This document shows, piece by piece, positions 25,129-34,523 of a stretch of DNA of 64,000 bases. Numbering within the stretch: position 1 is the stretch's first letter; every line of letters begins with the position of its first letter. Below the pieces are notes generated by a model. It had not been told where the DNA came from and did no database searches. It was given only the letters and a program-made list of their open reading frames with translations. Location: contig NZ_JAGPXN010000019.1 in the NCBI RefSeq assembly GCF_018070575.1, positions 1 through 64,000 on the forward strand, in the 5' to 3' direction. A program made the position numbers and the translations under genes. Source of the stretch: Micromonospora sp. C31 (lineage in GTDB: Bacteria; Actinomycetota; Actinomycetes; Mycobacteriales; Micromonosporaceae).

Positions 25129-26153
25129 CCGAGAGCATGTTGACGGTGGCTGGCCTGGCCAAGTCGTACGGGGCCGTGCCCGCACTCGCCGGCGTCGACC
25201 TCGACGTCCGCCGCGGCATGCTCCTGGCCGTACTGGGCCCGTCCGGCTGCGGCAAGACCACCCTGTTGCGCTGCGTCGCCGGGTTCGAGCGGGCCGACCG
25301 GGGCACCGTCAGCGTCGCCGGCCGCACGGTCGTCGGAAACGGGGTGCATGTCCCGCCGCACCGTCGCCGCGTCGCCGTCGTCCCGCAGGAGGGAGCGCTG
25401 TTCCCGCACCTGTCCGTCGCGGACAACGTCGGCTACGGGCTGGATCGGGCGGCCCGGCGCTCGGGCCGGGTGGAGGAGGTGCTCGACCTGGTCGGCCTCG
25501 CCGGGTACGGCGCGCGGATGCCGCACCAGCTCTCCGGCGGTCAGCAGCAGCGGGTCGCGGTGGCCCGTGCGCTGGCACCCCGGCCGCCGCTGGTGCTGCT
25601 GGACGAGCCCTTCAGCGCCCTGGACGCGAAACTGCGCACCGAGTTGCGGGCCGACGTGCGGCAGGCGCTGCGGGCCGACGGCGCCACCGGCGTGCTGGTG
25701 ACCCACGACCAGGGCGAGGCACTGTCGATGGCGGACGCCGTCGCGGTCATGGACGCCGGGGTGATCGTGCAGTGCGGCACGCCCGCCGAGGTCTACCGGG
25801 ACCCCGCAGACCCGTGGGTGGCCCGGTTCGTGGGCGACGCGGTGCTGCTCCCGGGCACGGTCGACGACGACGTGGCCGTCACCCCGCTGGGCCGACTGCC
25901 GCTGCGCGGGCCCTCCACCGGGGGCGCGGCGACCGTCCTCGTCCGCCCGGAGCAGATCCGGCTCGCCACGGTCGGTGGGGCGCCGGCCACGGTGGTACGG
26001 CAGGACTTCCACGGGCACGACGCGCTGACCACGCTGCGGCTCGACGACGGCACCGTGCTGGCCGCGCGGACCCTCGACGAGGGCACCGGCCTGACCGCCG
26101 GCGCCCAGGTCGGGGTCACGGTGTGGGGACAGGTCCGCGCGTACGCCGGATAG
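25125..26153 (+). CDS. Ferric iron ABC transporter ATPase (FbpC type)
   Basis: A 342-residue ATPase with Walker A GPSGCGKTT, Q-loop VPQEGALFPHLSV, signature LSGGQQQRVAVARAL, Walker B LVLLDEPFSALD and H-loop VTHDQGEA. A C-terminal TOBE-like regulatory part follows from ~250 (VLVRPEQIRLA, GHDALTTLRL). ATG 25125 overlaps the permease stop. It energises ferric iron import. Confidence 0.93.
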   Translation: MTESMLTVAGLAKSYGAVPALAGVDLDVRRGMLLAVLGPSGCGKTTLLRCVAGFERADRGTVSVAGRTVVGNGVHVPPHRRRVAVVPQEGALFPHLSVADNVGYGLDRAARRSGRVEEVLDLVGLAGYGARMPHQLSGGQQQRVAVARALAPRPPLVLLDEPFSALDAKLRTELRADVRQALRADGATGVLVTHDQGEALSMADAVAVMDAGVIVQCGTPAEVYRDPADPWVARFVGDAVLLPGTVDDDVAVTPLGRLPLRGPSTGGAATVLVRPEQIRLATVGGAPATVVRQDFHGHDALTTLRLDDGTVLAARTLDEGTGLTAGAQVGVTVWGQVRAYAG

Positions 26154-26225
26154 CGGGTCGACCTGCCCCACCGCCCCGGGGCCCTGCGGAGCGCAGGCGT
26201 CCGCGACATCGCCGGCGCTGCGGTG

Positions 26226-27220
26226 TCAGGGCTGTCCGGCCACGCCCACGGTGGCGGCCAGGCGGGTGACGTCGGCGGCGGGGGAGCCGGCGCGGAGCAC
26301 GGCGGTCAGCGCGGTGCGGGCGTCGGGGCGCAGGCGGATCTCGGCGGGGGCGATGGCGTCGGCGGTGACCAGGGCCCGGCCGGCGACGCGGGGGTCGCCG
26401 AGGTCCAGGTGGGCGCGCGCGATGTCGATCAGGTGGGCGGCCCGGTGCTCGGCGGGGAGCAGGTGCCAGGCGCTGCCGCCGGTGGCTTCGCGGTGGATGG
26501 CGACGGCCCGCCGGTGGTCGCCGAGGCGCATGGCGGTCAGGGCGCGGGCGAGTTCGACGGTGGTGGGACCGAACCCGACGCCGTCGTGGTCGCGATGGTG
26601 GCGCTCGTCGTGAACGGCGGCAAGGCGAGCCGTACGCTCATCGCCCGGTCGGCCGCCAGCCAGGCCAGGTCGGCCTCGCCGAGCTTGACCAGCACCTGGG
26701 CGGCGAGCCGGTACACCCGCACCAGCAGGTCGGCGGCGAATGCGTCCCCCGGCTGGGGGTGGCAGGTGTGGCGGCTGTCGCCGAGCAGGTCGGGCAGCAT
26801 CCGTAACACCTGGGGGTGATGGCCGTTGCGGTACGCCGCCCACGCGTACCCCGCCTGGTGGTCAAGCTCCTGCACCGACGGCGACGCCGGCTGGCCGTCG
26901 TTGCCGGAGCCGGGCAGGTCGTAGCGGGCCAGCGCCGCCCGTACCCCCTCCACGGCGCCGCCGGCGTCGGTGGCCGGGGTCCGCTGGACCTTCCCGACGA
27001 GCAGGACGCCCGGGGCGACGCCGAGGGCCCCGGCGACTGTCTCGATCACCGAAAGCCGGTCGAGGGTACGCACCCCGCGCTCCACCTTGTCCACCCAGCT
27101 CTTCGACTTGCGGATCCGGTCGGCGAAGACCTGCTGACTCATTCCCCGACGAGCCCGCAACTGCGCCACCCGCCGCCCGATCGGCAGCTCGTTGCCGCTG
27201 CGCCGGCCCGGCCCGGTCAC
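26226..27220 (-). pseudogene. XRE-family regulator gene with internal deletion and frameshift
   Basis: The start is GTG 27220. The first frame gives an HTH (GRRVAQLRARRGMSQQVFADRIRKS), a linker and a TPR-like part to LAWLAADRAM (about 26642). The conserved C-terminal part, GFGPTTVELARALTAMRLGDHRRAVA to the stop at 26226, is in another frame. Relatives I know have further TPR-like sequence between these parts. A deletion of several tens of codons plus a frame change around 26580-26640 is therefore likely. It overlaps the preceding small gene (GTGA). Probably inactive, though the DNA-binding half alone could be made. Confidence 0.65.
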
Positions 27221-27363
27221 CGCTCCCGCTCCGCCGGCCGCATGGCCTCGGTGGACTCCCCGCAGCGCGGACACCACCGGGACTTCACTCTGAACGCGAG
27301 CAGCCCGAGCAGGAACCCCGGCACCAGGCCGGCGAACACGATGGAAAGGACTTCGGAGATCAC
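27217..27363 (-). CDS. Small single-helix protein with zinc-ribbon tail
   Basis: 48 residues starting at GTG 27363: a transmembrane helix (LSIVFAGLVPGFLLGLLAF) followed by KSRWCPRCGES, a CPxCG zinc-ribbon half. The stop overlaps the start of the XRE gene, so the two were co-translated. No clear ribosome binding site. Function is unknown. Confidence 0.5.
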   Translation of the reverse strand: MISEVLSIVFAGLVPGFLLGLLAFRVKSRWCPRCGESTEAMRPAERER

Positions 27364-27752
27364 GAGACGCTTCGCCCTGTGCCGCCGCCGAATGCCGAGT
27401 TGTTGGCTACGTGCGTTGCCGACTGTCCGCCGTCCGAGGCGGGGCGCAGCGCTTCCGTAGGCGCCATGTCGAGCAGGGGGATGTGCCGCCATGACCGCAT
27501 GGGCGCCGAGGTGGCTGTGTGGCACAACTGCCGTCGATGGGGACCATGACCGTGGCCAGGGAGCCGCCGTTGACCGCGATCAGGGGAGTGGCCTCGGCGT
27601 ACCGGTAGGTGCGGGTGACCTGATCGGGCCTCTTGGCCTGGTGTCGCGGTGAGGGAAGCACGCTGCATCGCAGATCCCTTACGCCGTTTGCTGCGCCTCC
27701 AGGCGCATGGTCGACTGACGCGAGTACGTGCGTCACGTTGAAGGGGTCTCCG
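27364..27752. other. Intergenic region upstream of the GntR gene
   Basis: No gene is accepted here. On the minus strand the frame QVTRTYRYAEATPLIAVNGG (about 27560-27620) looks coding-like but has no start, no ribosome binding site and no domain I know. It may be a decayed fragment. CGATCAGG and CCTGATCG bracket 27573-27626 as an 8-bp inverted repeat. Confidence 0.3.
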
Positions 27753-28436
27753 ATGACCAGCAAGGAACCGCCGAACTATCAGCGCGTCGTGGACGACCTG
27801 CGGTCGCGGATCCTCGCCGGTGAGCTGGGTTCCGGCAACTACGTCCGCAACCGGACGCGGCTCGTGCGCCGCGCCCACTCCCGGGACATGCGCAAGCGCA
27901 TCGGCAGCACGTCACCGTTCGCCCGGGACAGCGAGGCCGTAGGCATGCGACCGGCTTGGGAGGCGGACAGCCACAAGATCCCGGCGTCGGCCCTCATCGC
28001 CGAACGACTCGGCATCCAGCCCGGCGACATGGTCATGCACACCAGGTACCGGTACCTCGCCGACGGAACGCCGATCCAGCTCGCCGACTCGTACGAGCCG
28101 TCGGCCATCACGGGCGGCACGCCCGTCGAGTACCCCGAGCAAGGGCCGATCATCGGAGTGGTCGCCCGCATGGACTCCATCGGCGTGGCAATCGACCGCT
28201 TCGTCGAGGAGGTCATCACCCGACCGGCGATGCCCGAAGAGGCCGATGCCCTCGAACTCGACAGACGCGGCGGGATGTGGGTGATCTCTGTCGAGCGCAA
28301 CTACTACGCCGGCCAGAACGCCGTCGAGACCGCCGACATCGTGGTCCCTGGCGGCAGGTACCGGCTCGTCTACGAGATGCCTCTCGACCCGTGGTCGCCG
28401 TCCGAGGAAACAAGATGCCATGACGGGCAACGCTGA
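27753..28436 (+). CDS. GntR/UTRA regulator lacking most of its DNA-binding domain
   Basis: 227 residues, starting at ATG 27753 with GAAGGGG upstream. It opens with NYQRVVDDLRSRILAGELGSG, the first helix of a GntR winged HTH, then jumps straight to NYVRNRTRLVRRAHSRD, which normally follows the wing. About 35-40 codons with the recognition helix are missing in frame. The UTRA ligand domain (residues ~70-220, LIAERLGIQPGDMVMHTRYRYLADGTPIQLADSY) is intact. It could still bind its ligand or dimerise but probably not DNA. It may be a decaying gene. Confidence 0.7.
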   Translation: MTSKEPPNYQRVVDDLRSRILAGELGSGNYVRNRTRLVRRAHSRDMRKRIGSTSPFARDSEAVGMRPAWEADSHKIPASALIAERLGIQPGDMVMHTRYRYLADGTPIQLADSYEPSAITGGTPVEYPEQGPIIGVVARMDSIGVAIDRFVEEVITRPAMPEEADALELDRRGGMWVISVERNYYAGQNAVETADIVVPGGRYRLVYEMPLDPWSPSEETRCHDGQR

Positions 28437-28594
28437 ACGATGTCGCCCGGCCGCGTGTTCGATGATCGCCAGGGAGGCCTCGGCTGCGGCGATGCGCCGG
28501 CGGAGCTGGTCGCGTTGTCGCCGGTGCAGGTCGCGGCGGGCCGTGTCGGCGGTCCGCACGACCCGGCCCGTCCTTCGCGTCGGCGACTGTCCGG

Positions 28595-29587
28595 TCAGCC
28601 GCCGGAGGGCGGGGCGCCGCCGCTCCGGGCGTCCTTCCGGCGGCCCCCGTTCCGCGCCGGCTGCCCGGTGATCGTCGACGCCCGCCGGCTCAACGTGTCG
28701 ACCCGCTCGACGAGCCCGCGTACGGCCTCGTCGTCGTCCGCGTCCACCGCCGCGACGCGGTCGAGCAGCGCGGCGTAGTCCGACGTCAGCGCCAGGTACT
28801 TCCTGCCGAACGCCTCCTCGCCGTCGCTGACGTACGCCTGGCGTCGCGCCCGGGCGTACCGCTGGTCGAGGTCGATGATCTGCTGGGCCAGCACGGCCGC
28901 GGCGGCGCCGAGCGCGCTGCGGGCGTCGGCGTTCTCGTCGCGGCGGTGACGCCGGGCGTCCGCGAGCCGGCCCGCGCGGCGGCCACCGGCGTAGAGCACC
29001 GACGCCCCGGCGACGACGGCCACGATCGCGGCGGCGGCGAGCAGGAAGCGGGGCAGCGACGGGCTGATCGTCCGCGCGCCGTCGGGGACGGTGCCGGCCC
29101 TCACCAGCAGGTCGTAGTTGACGGTGACGACCTTCAGCGCCTCCAGGGGGCGCCCGGCGAAGGTGTCGACGCCCCGGCTGACGGTCATCTCCGCCACGGC
29201 GGCCCGACCGAAGTTCTCGTCGTCGCGCCCGGGCAGCAGCGCGCACCCGTAGGTGTCGTACCCGTCGGAGTCGCGGCTCATCACCAGCACGACGGTCCCG
29301 TCGGCGGCGCGCTCGACCTGGCGGCAACCCTGCCTGAGGTCGGCGCCCGGTGCCAGCAGCAGCACGACCAGCCTGCGGTTGCCGATGACCCGTTCGGCCG
29401 CCGCCCGGTCCAGCTCGACACCCGGCGCGACGTACACGGACGAGGCGCGCACCTGACGGGCGGCCGGCCCGTCCAGCGCCCCGCCGGTCCACAACGCCCA
29501 GCCGGCCAGCGCCAGGCAGGCCAGGACGGCGACGCCGAAGGGCGTGCCGAACAGGGCACCGAGGCGACGCCGTACGGACTGGTTCAC
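28595..29587 (-). CDS. Membrane protein of unknown function, third gene of coupled operon
   Basis: 330 residues. Helix 1 is at ~14-34 (FGTPFGVAVLACLALAGWALW), then an outside domain of ~130 residues containing two or three cysteines (GCRQVERAADGTVVLVMSRD, TYGCALLPG). Helix 2 is at ~165-190, followed by a charged, helical cytosolic tail (ALGAAAAVLAQQIIDLDQRYARARRQAYV). GTG 29587 overlaps the previous stop by four bases. No family recognised. Confidence 0.75.
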   Translation of the reverse strand: MNQSVRRRLGALFGTPFGVAVLACLALAGWALWTGGALDGPAARQVRASSVYVAPGVELDRAAAERVIGNRRLVVLLLAPGADLRQGCRQVERAADGTVVLVMSRDSDGYDTYGCALLPGRDDENFGRAAVAEMTVSRGVDTFAGRPLEALKVVTVNYDLLVRAGTVPDGARTISPSLPRFLLAAAAIVAVVAGASVLYAGGRRAGRLADARRHRRDENADARSALGAAAAVLAQQIIDLDQRYARARRQAYVSDGEEAFGRKYLALTSDYAALLDRVAAVDADDDEAVRGLVERVDTLSRRASTITGQPARNGGRRKDARSGGAPPSGG

Positions 29588-30954
29588 GACAACCTGCCCC
29601 GAAGGTAGAGGTCCGGGCGGTAGCTGGCGACCCCCAGCGTCCGGGCGGCGTCGTCCAGCTCGTCGGCGGCCTCGTCCAGCAGCGTACGCACGTGGGGGCC
29701 CGGCAGTTCCTCGTCCAGCGCGGCGCGGGCCGCCTGGAGCTTGACGATGCCCCGGGTCAGCGCCGGGTCGCTGCGGGCGTCGGTGAGCAGGGACATCTCG
29801 ACGGCGAGGGCGGTGAGACCCGCCAACCGGGCGGGCGTGCCGCCCCGCCCCGGGTCGCCCCGCCGGACCCCCACGCCGTCCGGCCGGCGCAGCGAGCGGA
29901 CCGAGAGGATCAGGAACGTCGCCACGCAGCCCGCGAAGACCCACGGCAGGGCCGGCAGCGCCACCCGGAGCGGATCGATCGGCCGGTACGGCAGCGGACG
30001 GTCGAACAGCCCCGAGTAGCGCAGGTCGGTGACCCGGTTCAGCCAGGCCGCGAGCACCGTGCCCTGCGGGTAGTCGTACCGGCTCAGCCGGGCGCCGAAC
30101 TGGGCGTAGAAGCTCGCCCCGGCCAGCTCCGCGAAGTCGTCCGCAGCCGGGCCGTGGTACTCGATCCAGAGGCCGTACATCACCACGATCGGCGTGCCCG
30201 GGAACAGCTCGGCCAGGGCCGGCCCGTACCGGGGCACCGGCTCGCCGAACGGCTGCGCGGGGAACGCCACGTACCGGGCGCCGTCGCCGAAGGCGTTGCG
30301 CGCGGCGTCGCCGGGGACGTCGGTCAGCGTGGCCCCGGCTGCGAGGTGCAGGCCGGTGGCCCGCAGGTCGGCGGCGACGGCGGCCAGCTCCCGGTCGGTC
30401 GGCGTACGCCACCGCAGCTCGTCGTGCTCGGGCGGGTCGGGCGCGTCCCGCAGCCCGGCGAGCAGCGCCACCAGCAGGTTCGTCACGTCGGCGGTGGCGA
30501 ACTGGGCCCGCCAGCCGGGCAGGGTGTCGGCCACGGCCTGGTAGATGCCGCCGCTGACCTCGGTGCCGATCACCCGGATGGTCGCGTTCTCCACCTTTCG
30601 CACCCGGTCGCGTTCGGCCTTGTCGAGCCCGGGCGGCGCGACCAGGATCCGGACGGGACGGTCGCCGGCGGCCTCGCGGACCCGCTGCTCGTTCCAGCGC
30701 GCCGTCGAGCCGGGCAGCCGCACCACCGGGTCGGCGGCCACCAGCGCGGTCATCTCGGCCACCGAGGGCACGCTCGCGTCGCTCAACTCGCCGGCCGAGC
30801 CCTCGTCGATGCGGGCCGTGGCGGCCGGCGACCGGCCGTAGCTGACGTCGACGCTCTGCCGCTGGGCGAGCAGGAAGACCACCAGGACGACCACGGCGAC
30901 GCCGAGCAGCGCCCAGCGCAGCAGTTCGTGGCGGAGGTGCCGGCGGGTGGTCAC
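29584..30954 (-). CDS. Membrane protein of unknown function, second gene of coupled operon
   Basis: 456 residues starting at GTG 30954. The N-terminal helix (LLRWALLGVAVVVLVVFLLAQ) leads into a large extracytoplasmic domain (residues ~35-325). A second helix (PWVFAGCVATFLILSV) and a helical cytosolic C-terminal part (LTALAVEMSLLTDARSD...AADELDDAARTLG) follow. Its topology mirrors its downstream neighbour. It overlaps both neighbours by GTGA, so the three proteins are likely made in fixed ratio and may form one envelope complex. Function unknown. Confidence 0.75.
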   Translation of the reverse strand: MTTRRHLRHELLRWALLGVAVVVLVVFLLAQRQSVDVSYGRSPAATARIDEGSAGELSDASVPSVAEMTALVAADPVVRLPGSTARWNEQRVREAAGDRPVRILVAPPGLDKAERDRVRKVENATIRVIGTEVSGGIYQAVADTLPGWRAQFATADVTNLLVALLAGLRDAPDPPEHDELRWRTPTDRELAAVAADLRATGLHLAAGATLTDVPGDAARNAFGDGARYVAFPAQPFGEPVPRYGPALAELFPGTPIVVMYGLWIEYHGPAADDFAELAGASFYAQFGARLSRYDYPQGTVLAAWLNRVTDLRYSGLFDRPLPYRPIDPLRVALPALPWVFAGCVATFLILSVRSLRRPDGVGVRRGDPGRGGTPARLAGLTALAVEMSLLTDARSDPALTRGIVKLQAARAALDEELPGPHVRTLLDEAADELDDAARTLGVASYRPDLYLRGRLS

Positions 30955-31256
30955 TGGTGCGTCCGCCACAGCCGGTCGGCCTCCCTCGCGTGCTTCGCCG
31001 CCGCCCGGGCGGCGGCGGTCCCACCACGTCCGGCGGCGATCGACTCGGCGCGTACCAGCAGCCGCTCGGCCGCCGGCACCCGGGTGACCGCCGCGTCCCG
31101 GCTGACGGTTGCGCTGTCGATCGCCGCGCGGGCGGCGGACCAGGCGGTCCGGTGCTCCCGCTCCCGCGCCCGCCACCGGGGCAGCAGGGCCGTCACGAAG
31201 CCCGCGCCCACCAGCAGGACGCCGCCGACCAACCAGACGAGGAGGGGGTGGGACAT
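30951..31256 (-). CDS. Small membrane-anchored helical protein, first gene of coupled operon
   Basis: 101 residues starting at ATG 31256 (GGAG upstream). One N-terminal transmembrane helix (LLVWLVGGVLLVGAGFVTALL) is followed by a charged, alanine-rich helical region likely to be a coiled coil (REHRTAWSAARAAIDSATVSRDAAVTRVPAAERLL). It overlaps the next gene by four bases. No family recognised. Confidence 0.7.
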   Translation of the reverse strand: MSHPLLVWLVGGVLLVGAGFVTALLPRWRAREREHRTAWSAARAAIDSATVSRDAAVTRVPAAERLLVRAESIAAGRGGTAAARAAAKHAREADRLWRTHQ

Positions 31257-31410
31257 GCGCTCCAGCCATCGGACGAGGGGTGCGGGGTGCGCTCGCGGAG
31301 CTGTCGGGGCGGGCAGGGGTACGACCGAGTCTGGCTGATCGAGTCGCACCGGTGCGAACCGGCCCCGGCGGTCGGGGCGTGGCAGGCGACCTGCGTCGTA
31401 TGGTTTGCGC

Positions 31411-32205
31411 ATGACTCACCCGGTCTGGGCGGACGGCAGGGCCTACGAGGCGTACGTGGGCCGGTGGAGCCGCCCCGTCGCGGGGGAGTTCCTGCGCTGG
31501 CTGGACGTGCCGCCCGGCCGCCGCTGGCTGGACGTGGGCTGTGGCACGGGCGCGCTCACGTCGACCGTGCTGGCGCTGGCCGACCCGGCGTACGTCGCGG
31601 GCGTCGACAGCTCACCGGGCTTCGTGGCGTACGCCCACTCGACGGTGCGCGACACCCGGGCGGCCTTCCAGGTCGGCGACGCCCGGGCGTTGCTGGTGCC
31701 CGACCGCTGCGTCGACGTCGTCGTCAGCGGCCTGGCGGTCAACTTCGTGCCCGAGCCGGCGCGCGCCGCCCGCGAGTTCGCCCGGGTCACCCGGCCGGGC
31801 GGGGTGGCCGCCGCCTACGTGTGGGACTACGCCGGCGGCATGGCGCTGCTGCGCCACTTCTGGGACGCCGCCGCCCTGCTCGACCCGGCCGTGGCCGAAC
31901 GGGACGAGGGGCGCCGGTTCGCCGTGTGCGACCCGGAGTCCCTGCGCGGGCTGTGGACGGACGCGGGCCTGACGGCCGTGGCGGTCCGGCCCGTCGACGT
32001 GCCCACGGTGTTCGCGGACCTCGACGACTACTGGCGGCCGTTCCTGGGCGGGCAGGGCCCCGCCCCGACGTACGTCGCCTCCCTCAGCGCGGCGCACCGC
32101 GCCCGCCTGCGCGCCCTGCTGGCGGCCCGCCTGCCCGTGGCCCCGGACGGGTCGGTCCGGCTCACCGCCCGGGCCTGGGCCGTCCGGGGCACGGCGCCGG
32201 CCTGA
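31411..32205 (+). CDS. Class I SAM-dependent methyltransferase
   Basis: 264 residues. Motif I is LDVGCGTGALTSTVL (residues ~38-52), the acidic ribose-binding residue follows in VAGVDSS, and later motifs are VVVSGLAVNFVPEP and FARVTRPGGVAAAY. ATG 31411 sits 6 bases after TATGGT, which suggests leaderless transcription. The substrate cannot be told; this family (Methyltransf_11/25-like) acts on many small molecules. Confidence 0.9.
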   Translation: MTHPVWADGRAYEAYVGRWSRPVAGEFLRWLDVPPGRRWLDVGCGTGALTSTVLALADPAYVAGVDSSPGFVAYAHSTVRDTRAAFQVGDARALLVPDRCVDVVVSGLAVNFVPEPARAAREFARVTRPGGVAAAYVWDYAGGMALLRHFWDAAALLDPAVAERDEGRRFAVCDPESLRGLWTDAGLTAVAVRPVDVPTVFADLDDYWRPFLGGQGPAPTYVASLSAAHRARLRALLAARLPVAPDGSVRLTARAWAVRGTAPA

Positions 32206-32321
32206 ACACCGGCTGCTCGGACCACGCCGCCCGGCCACGCCGCCCGGCGCACCCGCCGACCGGGCACCCGCCAACCGGCGCACCCGCCGCCCCCGGACCG
32301 GGCCCGGGGGCGGCGGCTCGG

Positions 32322-34523
32322 TCAGCGGCGGCGTTTCGGCAGGTCGAACTGGTCGGCGGCCCTGCAGTCGCGCTGGCCGCCGACCGCGCCCGGCCCGGCC
32401 CGGTCGAGCGCCGCGCGTGCCCGGACCCGGCCCAGGTTCCAGGCGTACCAGGGGTCCGGCTCGTCGAGGTCGTCGGCGATCCAGCTCAGCGTGCAGCGGC
32501 GCACCGGGTCGGGCAGGCCGGCCAGGGCCGGCGTCGCGTCCGCCGAGAGCGCCCGCAGGTACCAGGCGTCGATCTTCCCCGTCTGTTCGTACCGGGCGAT
32601 GTTGCGGCGGGCGGCGTAGTCCTCCGGGTTGAGCACGGCCAGGCTCAGCAGCATCACCACGGCGAGTGCCACCGTCGTGCCGGGGATCCAGGCCCCGCGC
32701 CAGCGGAGCCCGGCCACCAGGATCATCAGGAACACGGTGCCGAGCAGCAGCTCGAACGCCATCACGAAGAGCCGCTCACCGGTGAAGCTGTAGACCTTCT
32801 GGTACGTGTACATCCGCGACAGCGCCGACACCACGATGACGAAGCTGAGCGTGCTGAGCAGGCCCAGCAGGATCCGCAGCAGGTGGCGCTCGACGGCCCG
32901 GTCCCGCCGCGCCCAGCGGGCCACACCGCCGAGCACCGCCAGCGTCAGCATGGTGACGACGACGAGCTGCCAGAACCCGCTGCGCGCGTACTCGGCGTAG
33001 CTGAGGCCGGCGGTGCGCAGCACGTGCCGCTGCCCGCCGAACAGGACGGTGAACTGCACCGCCACGAAGCCGCCGAAGAGCAGCGTGAGGGCGCTGATGA
33101 CGGGAGCCCACTCCACGACGCCGAGGCGGCGCGTGCCGGGCCGGTCCACCGTGGACAGGTCGGGCGGCGCGGCCATCGTGTAGACGGCGGCGACGGCGCA
33201 GAGTCCGCCGACGGCGGCGAGAAAGGCCCAGCGGAACACCGTGCCGACGTTGACCTCGGGAATGACCTCGCCGAGCAGCACGGAGAAGGCGCCGTCGGCC
33301 GAGGACAGCAGGGCGCCGAAGACGATCAGCGCGGCGAGGGTGGCCGCCGCCGACCCGACGACGCGGCGGACCAGACCCGGGTTCGCCGGGGCGTGCAGGT
33401 GACCGCGCACCCACGGCAGCCCTCGGAACGCCGCGAACGGCGCCGCCACCAGGCTGAACAGGATCGAGCGGACGAGCCGGCCGCCGACGATCGCGAGCGT
33501 CGCGCAGCCGAGCGCGCCGAGCACGCAGAACGTCACCAGCCACCAGGCGTTGCGGAAGGCCAGGACCGACAGCAGCGCCAGGGCCGCCGCCGCCCAGCCG
33601 GCGCGGATCCGCCGGTCGGCAGACGGCAGCTCCGCGCCCGTCCGCCGGACCGCGAGGACCACCGCGACGGTCAGGGCGAGCCAGCCGAGGAACCAGCCGA
33701 TCCCGGTGCGGGTGAGCGGTACGAGGAACGCCAGTCCCAGCGCTCCGGCGAGGACCGCGGCCGGTACGGCCCGGTCCCGGGCGGGTGCCGGCCCCGGCCA
33801 GCGGGTGTCGAGGAACGACGGCGGGTGCGGAACCGGCTGGTACCCGCGGTACGGCGTCGGTACGCCGGACGGCACCCCGACCCGGTACGGCGCCGGCAGC
33901 GGCGCGGAGGCGGGCTGCTGGACGATGGTCCCCGGCGCGCGTCCGGCGGGCGGCGTGGCGGGTTCGGGCTCCGTGGCGGGCGCGGGCGGCGTGGCGGTGG
34001 GCGTCGCCTCGGTGGTGGGCCCGTTCGTGGTCGGCCCGTTCGTGGTGGGCGGGCCGGGGACGGAGCCGGTCGGTGCCGCGTCGGCGGCGTCAGGCGACGG
34101 CGCGGCAGCCGGTGGGTCGGCGTCCGCCGCCGCCGTTGGGGCGCTCTGCGTCGGGATGGTCCTTCCCGGCTCGCCGACGGCTGTCGGTTGCGGCCCGGCG
34201 GTCGCCGCTGCCGACCCGGCGACGGGGACGACCGGGGCCGACGTCGGAGGGTCCGAGGCGACCGGGGTCGCCGCCGGACGGTCCGGGGCGGCCGGCACCA
34301 GCGGGATGAACACCGCGTACCCGAGCGTCCCGGCCGGGATGTTGACGGGGATCGCCCAGGCGGGCGTGCCCTGCGCCCCGGGCCACACCATCGGGGGCGG
34401 AGCGCCCTCGGGGGGCGGCATGACGAGCAGGTACGGCGTCGCGTCGCCGGGATCGTCGGCGTCGGTGCCGCGAGGCGTGTCGCCGATACCCGGAGGGCCC
34501 GACGCCGGTGGTGGCTGGGTCAA
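32322..34523 (-). CDS. DUF4173/DUF4153-like polytopic membrane protein with Pro-rich N-terminus
   Basis: 733 residues. The start is taken as TTG 34523 because GAGGAGGGG lies 4 bases before it. Residues 1-~260 are Pro/Thr/Ala-rich and low complexity (repeats of GPTTNGPTTNGPTTE, APATEPEPATPP), probably disordered and cytosolic. The remainder has about 12 helices with the DUF4173 hallmark region (FGALLSSADGAFSVLLG). The C-terminus, after the last helix, is charged (YEQTGKIDAWYLRALSADATPALAGLP). Function of the family is unknown. Confidence 0.8.
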   Translation of the reverse strand: MTQPPPASGPPGIGDTPRGTDADDPGDATPYLLVMPPPEGAPPPMVWPGAQGTPAWAIPVNIPAGTLGYAVFIPLVPAAPDRPAATPVASDPPTSAPVVPVAGSAAATAGPQPTAVGEPGRTIPTQSAPTAAADADPPAAAPSPDAADAAPTGSVPGPPTTNGPTTNGPTTEATPTATPPAPATEPEPATPPAGRAPGTIVQQPASAPLPAPYRVGVPSGVPTPYRGYQPVPHPPSFLDTRWPGPAPARDRAVPAAVLAGALGLAFLVPLTRTGIGWFLGWLALTVAVVLAVRRTGAELPSADRRIRAGWAAAALALLSVLAFRNAWWLVTFCVLGALGCATLAIVGGRLVRSILFSLVAAPFAAFRGLPWVRGHLHAPANPGLVRRVVGSAAATLAALIVFGALLSSADGAFSVLLGEVIPEVNVGTVFRWAFLAAVGGLCAVAAVYTMAAPPDLSTVDRPGTRRLGVVEWAPVISALTLLFGGFVAVQFTVLFGGQRHVLRTAGLSYAEYARSGFWQLVVVTMLTLAVLGGVARWARRDRAVERHLLRILLGLLSTLSFVIVVSALSRMYTYQKVYSFTGERLFVMAFELLLGTVFLMILVAGLRWRGAWIPGTTVALAVVMLLSLAVLNPEDYAARRNIARYEQTGKIDAWYLRALSADATPALAGLPDPVRRCTLSWIADDLDEPDPWYAWNLGRVRARAALDRAGPGAVGGQRDCRAADQFDLPKRRR

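Noticed and set aside
27407..27763. Minus-strand frame with a coding-like stretch before the GntR gene
   Set aside because: No start signal and no recognisable domain; recorded as possible decayed sequence only.
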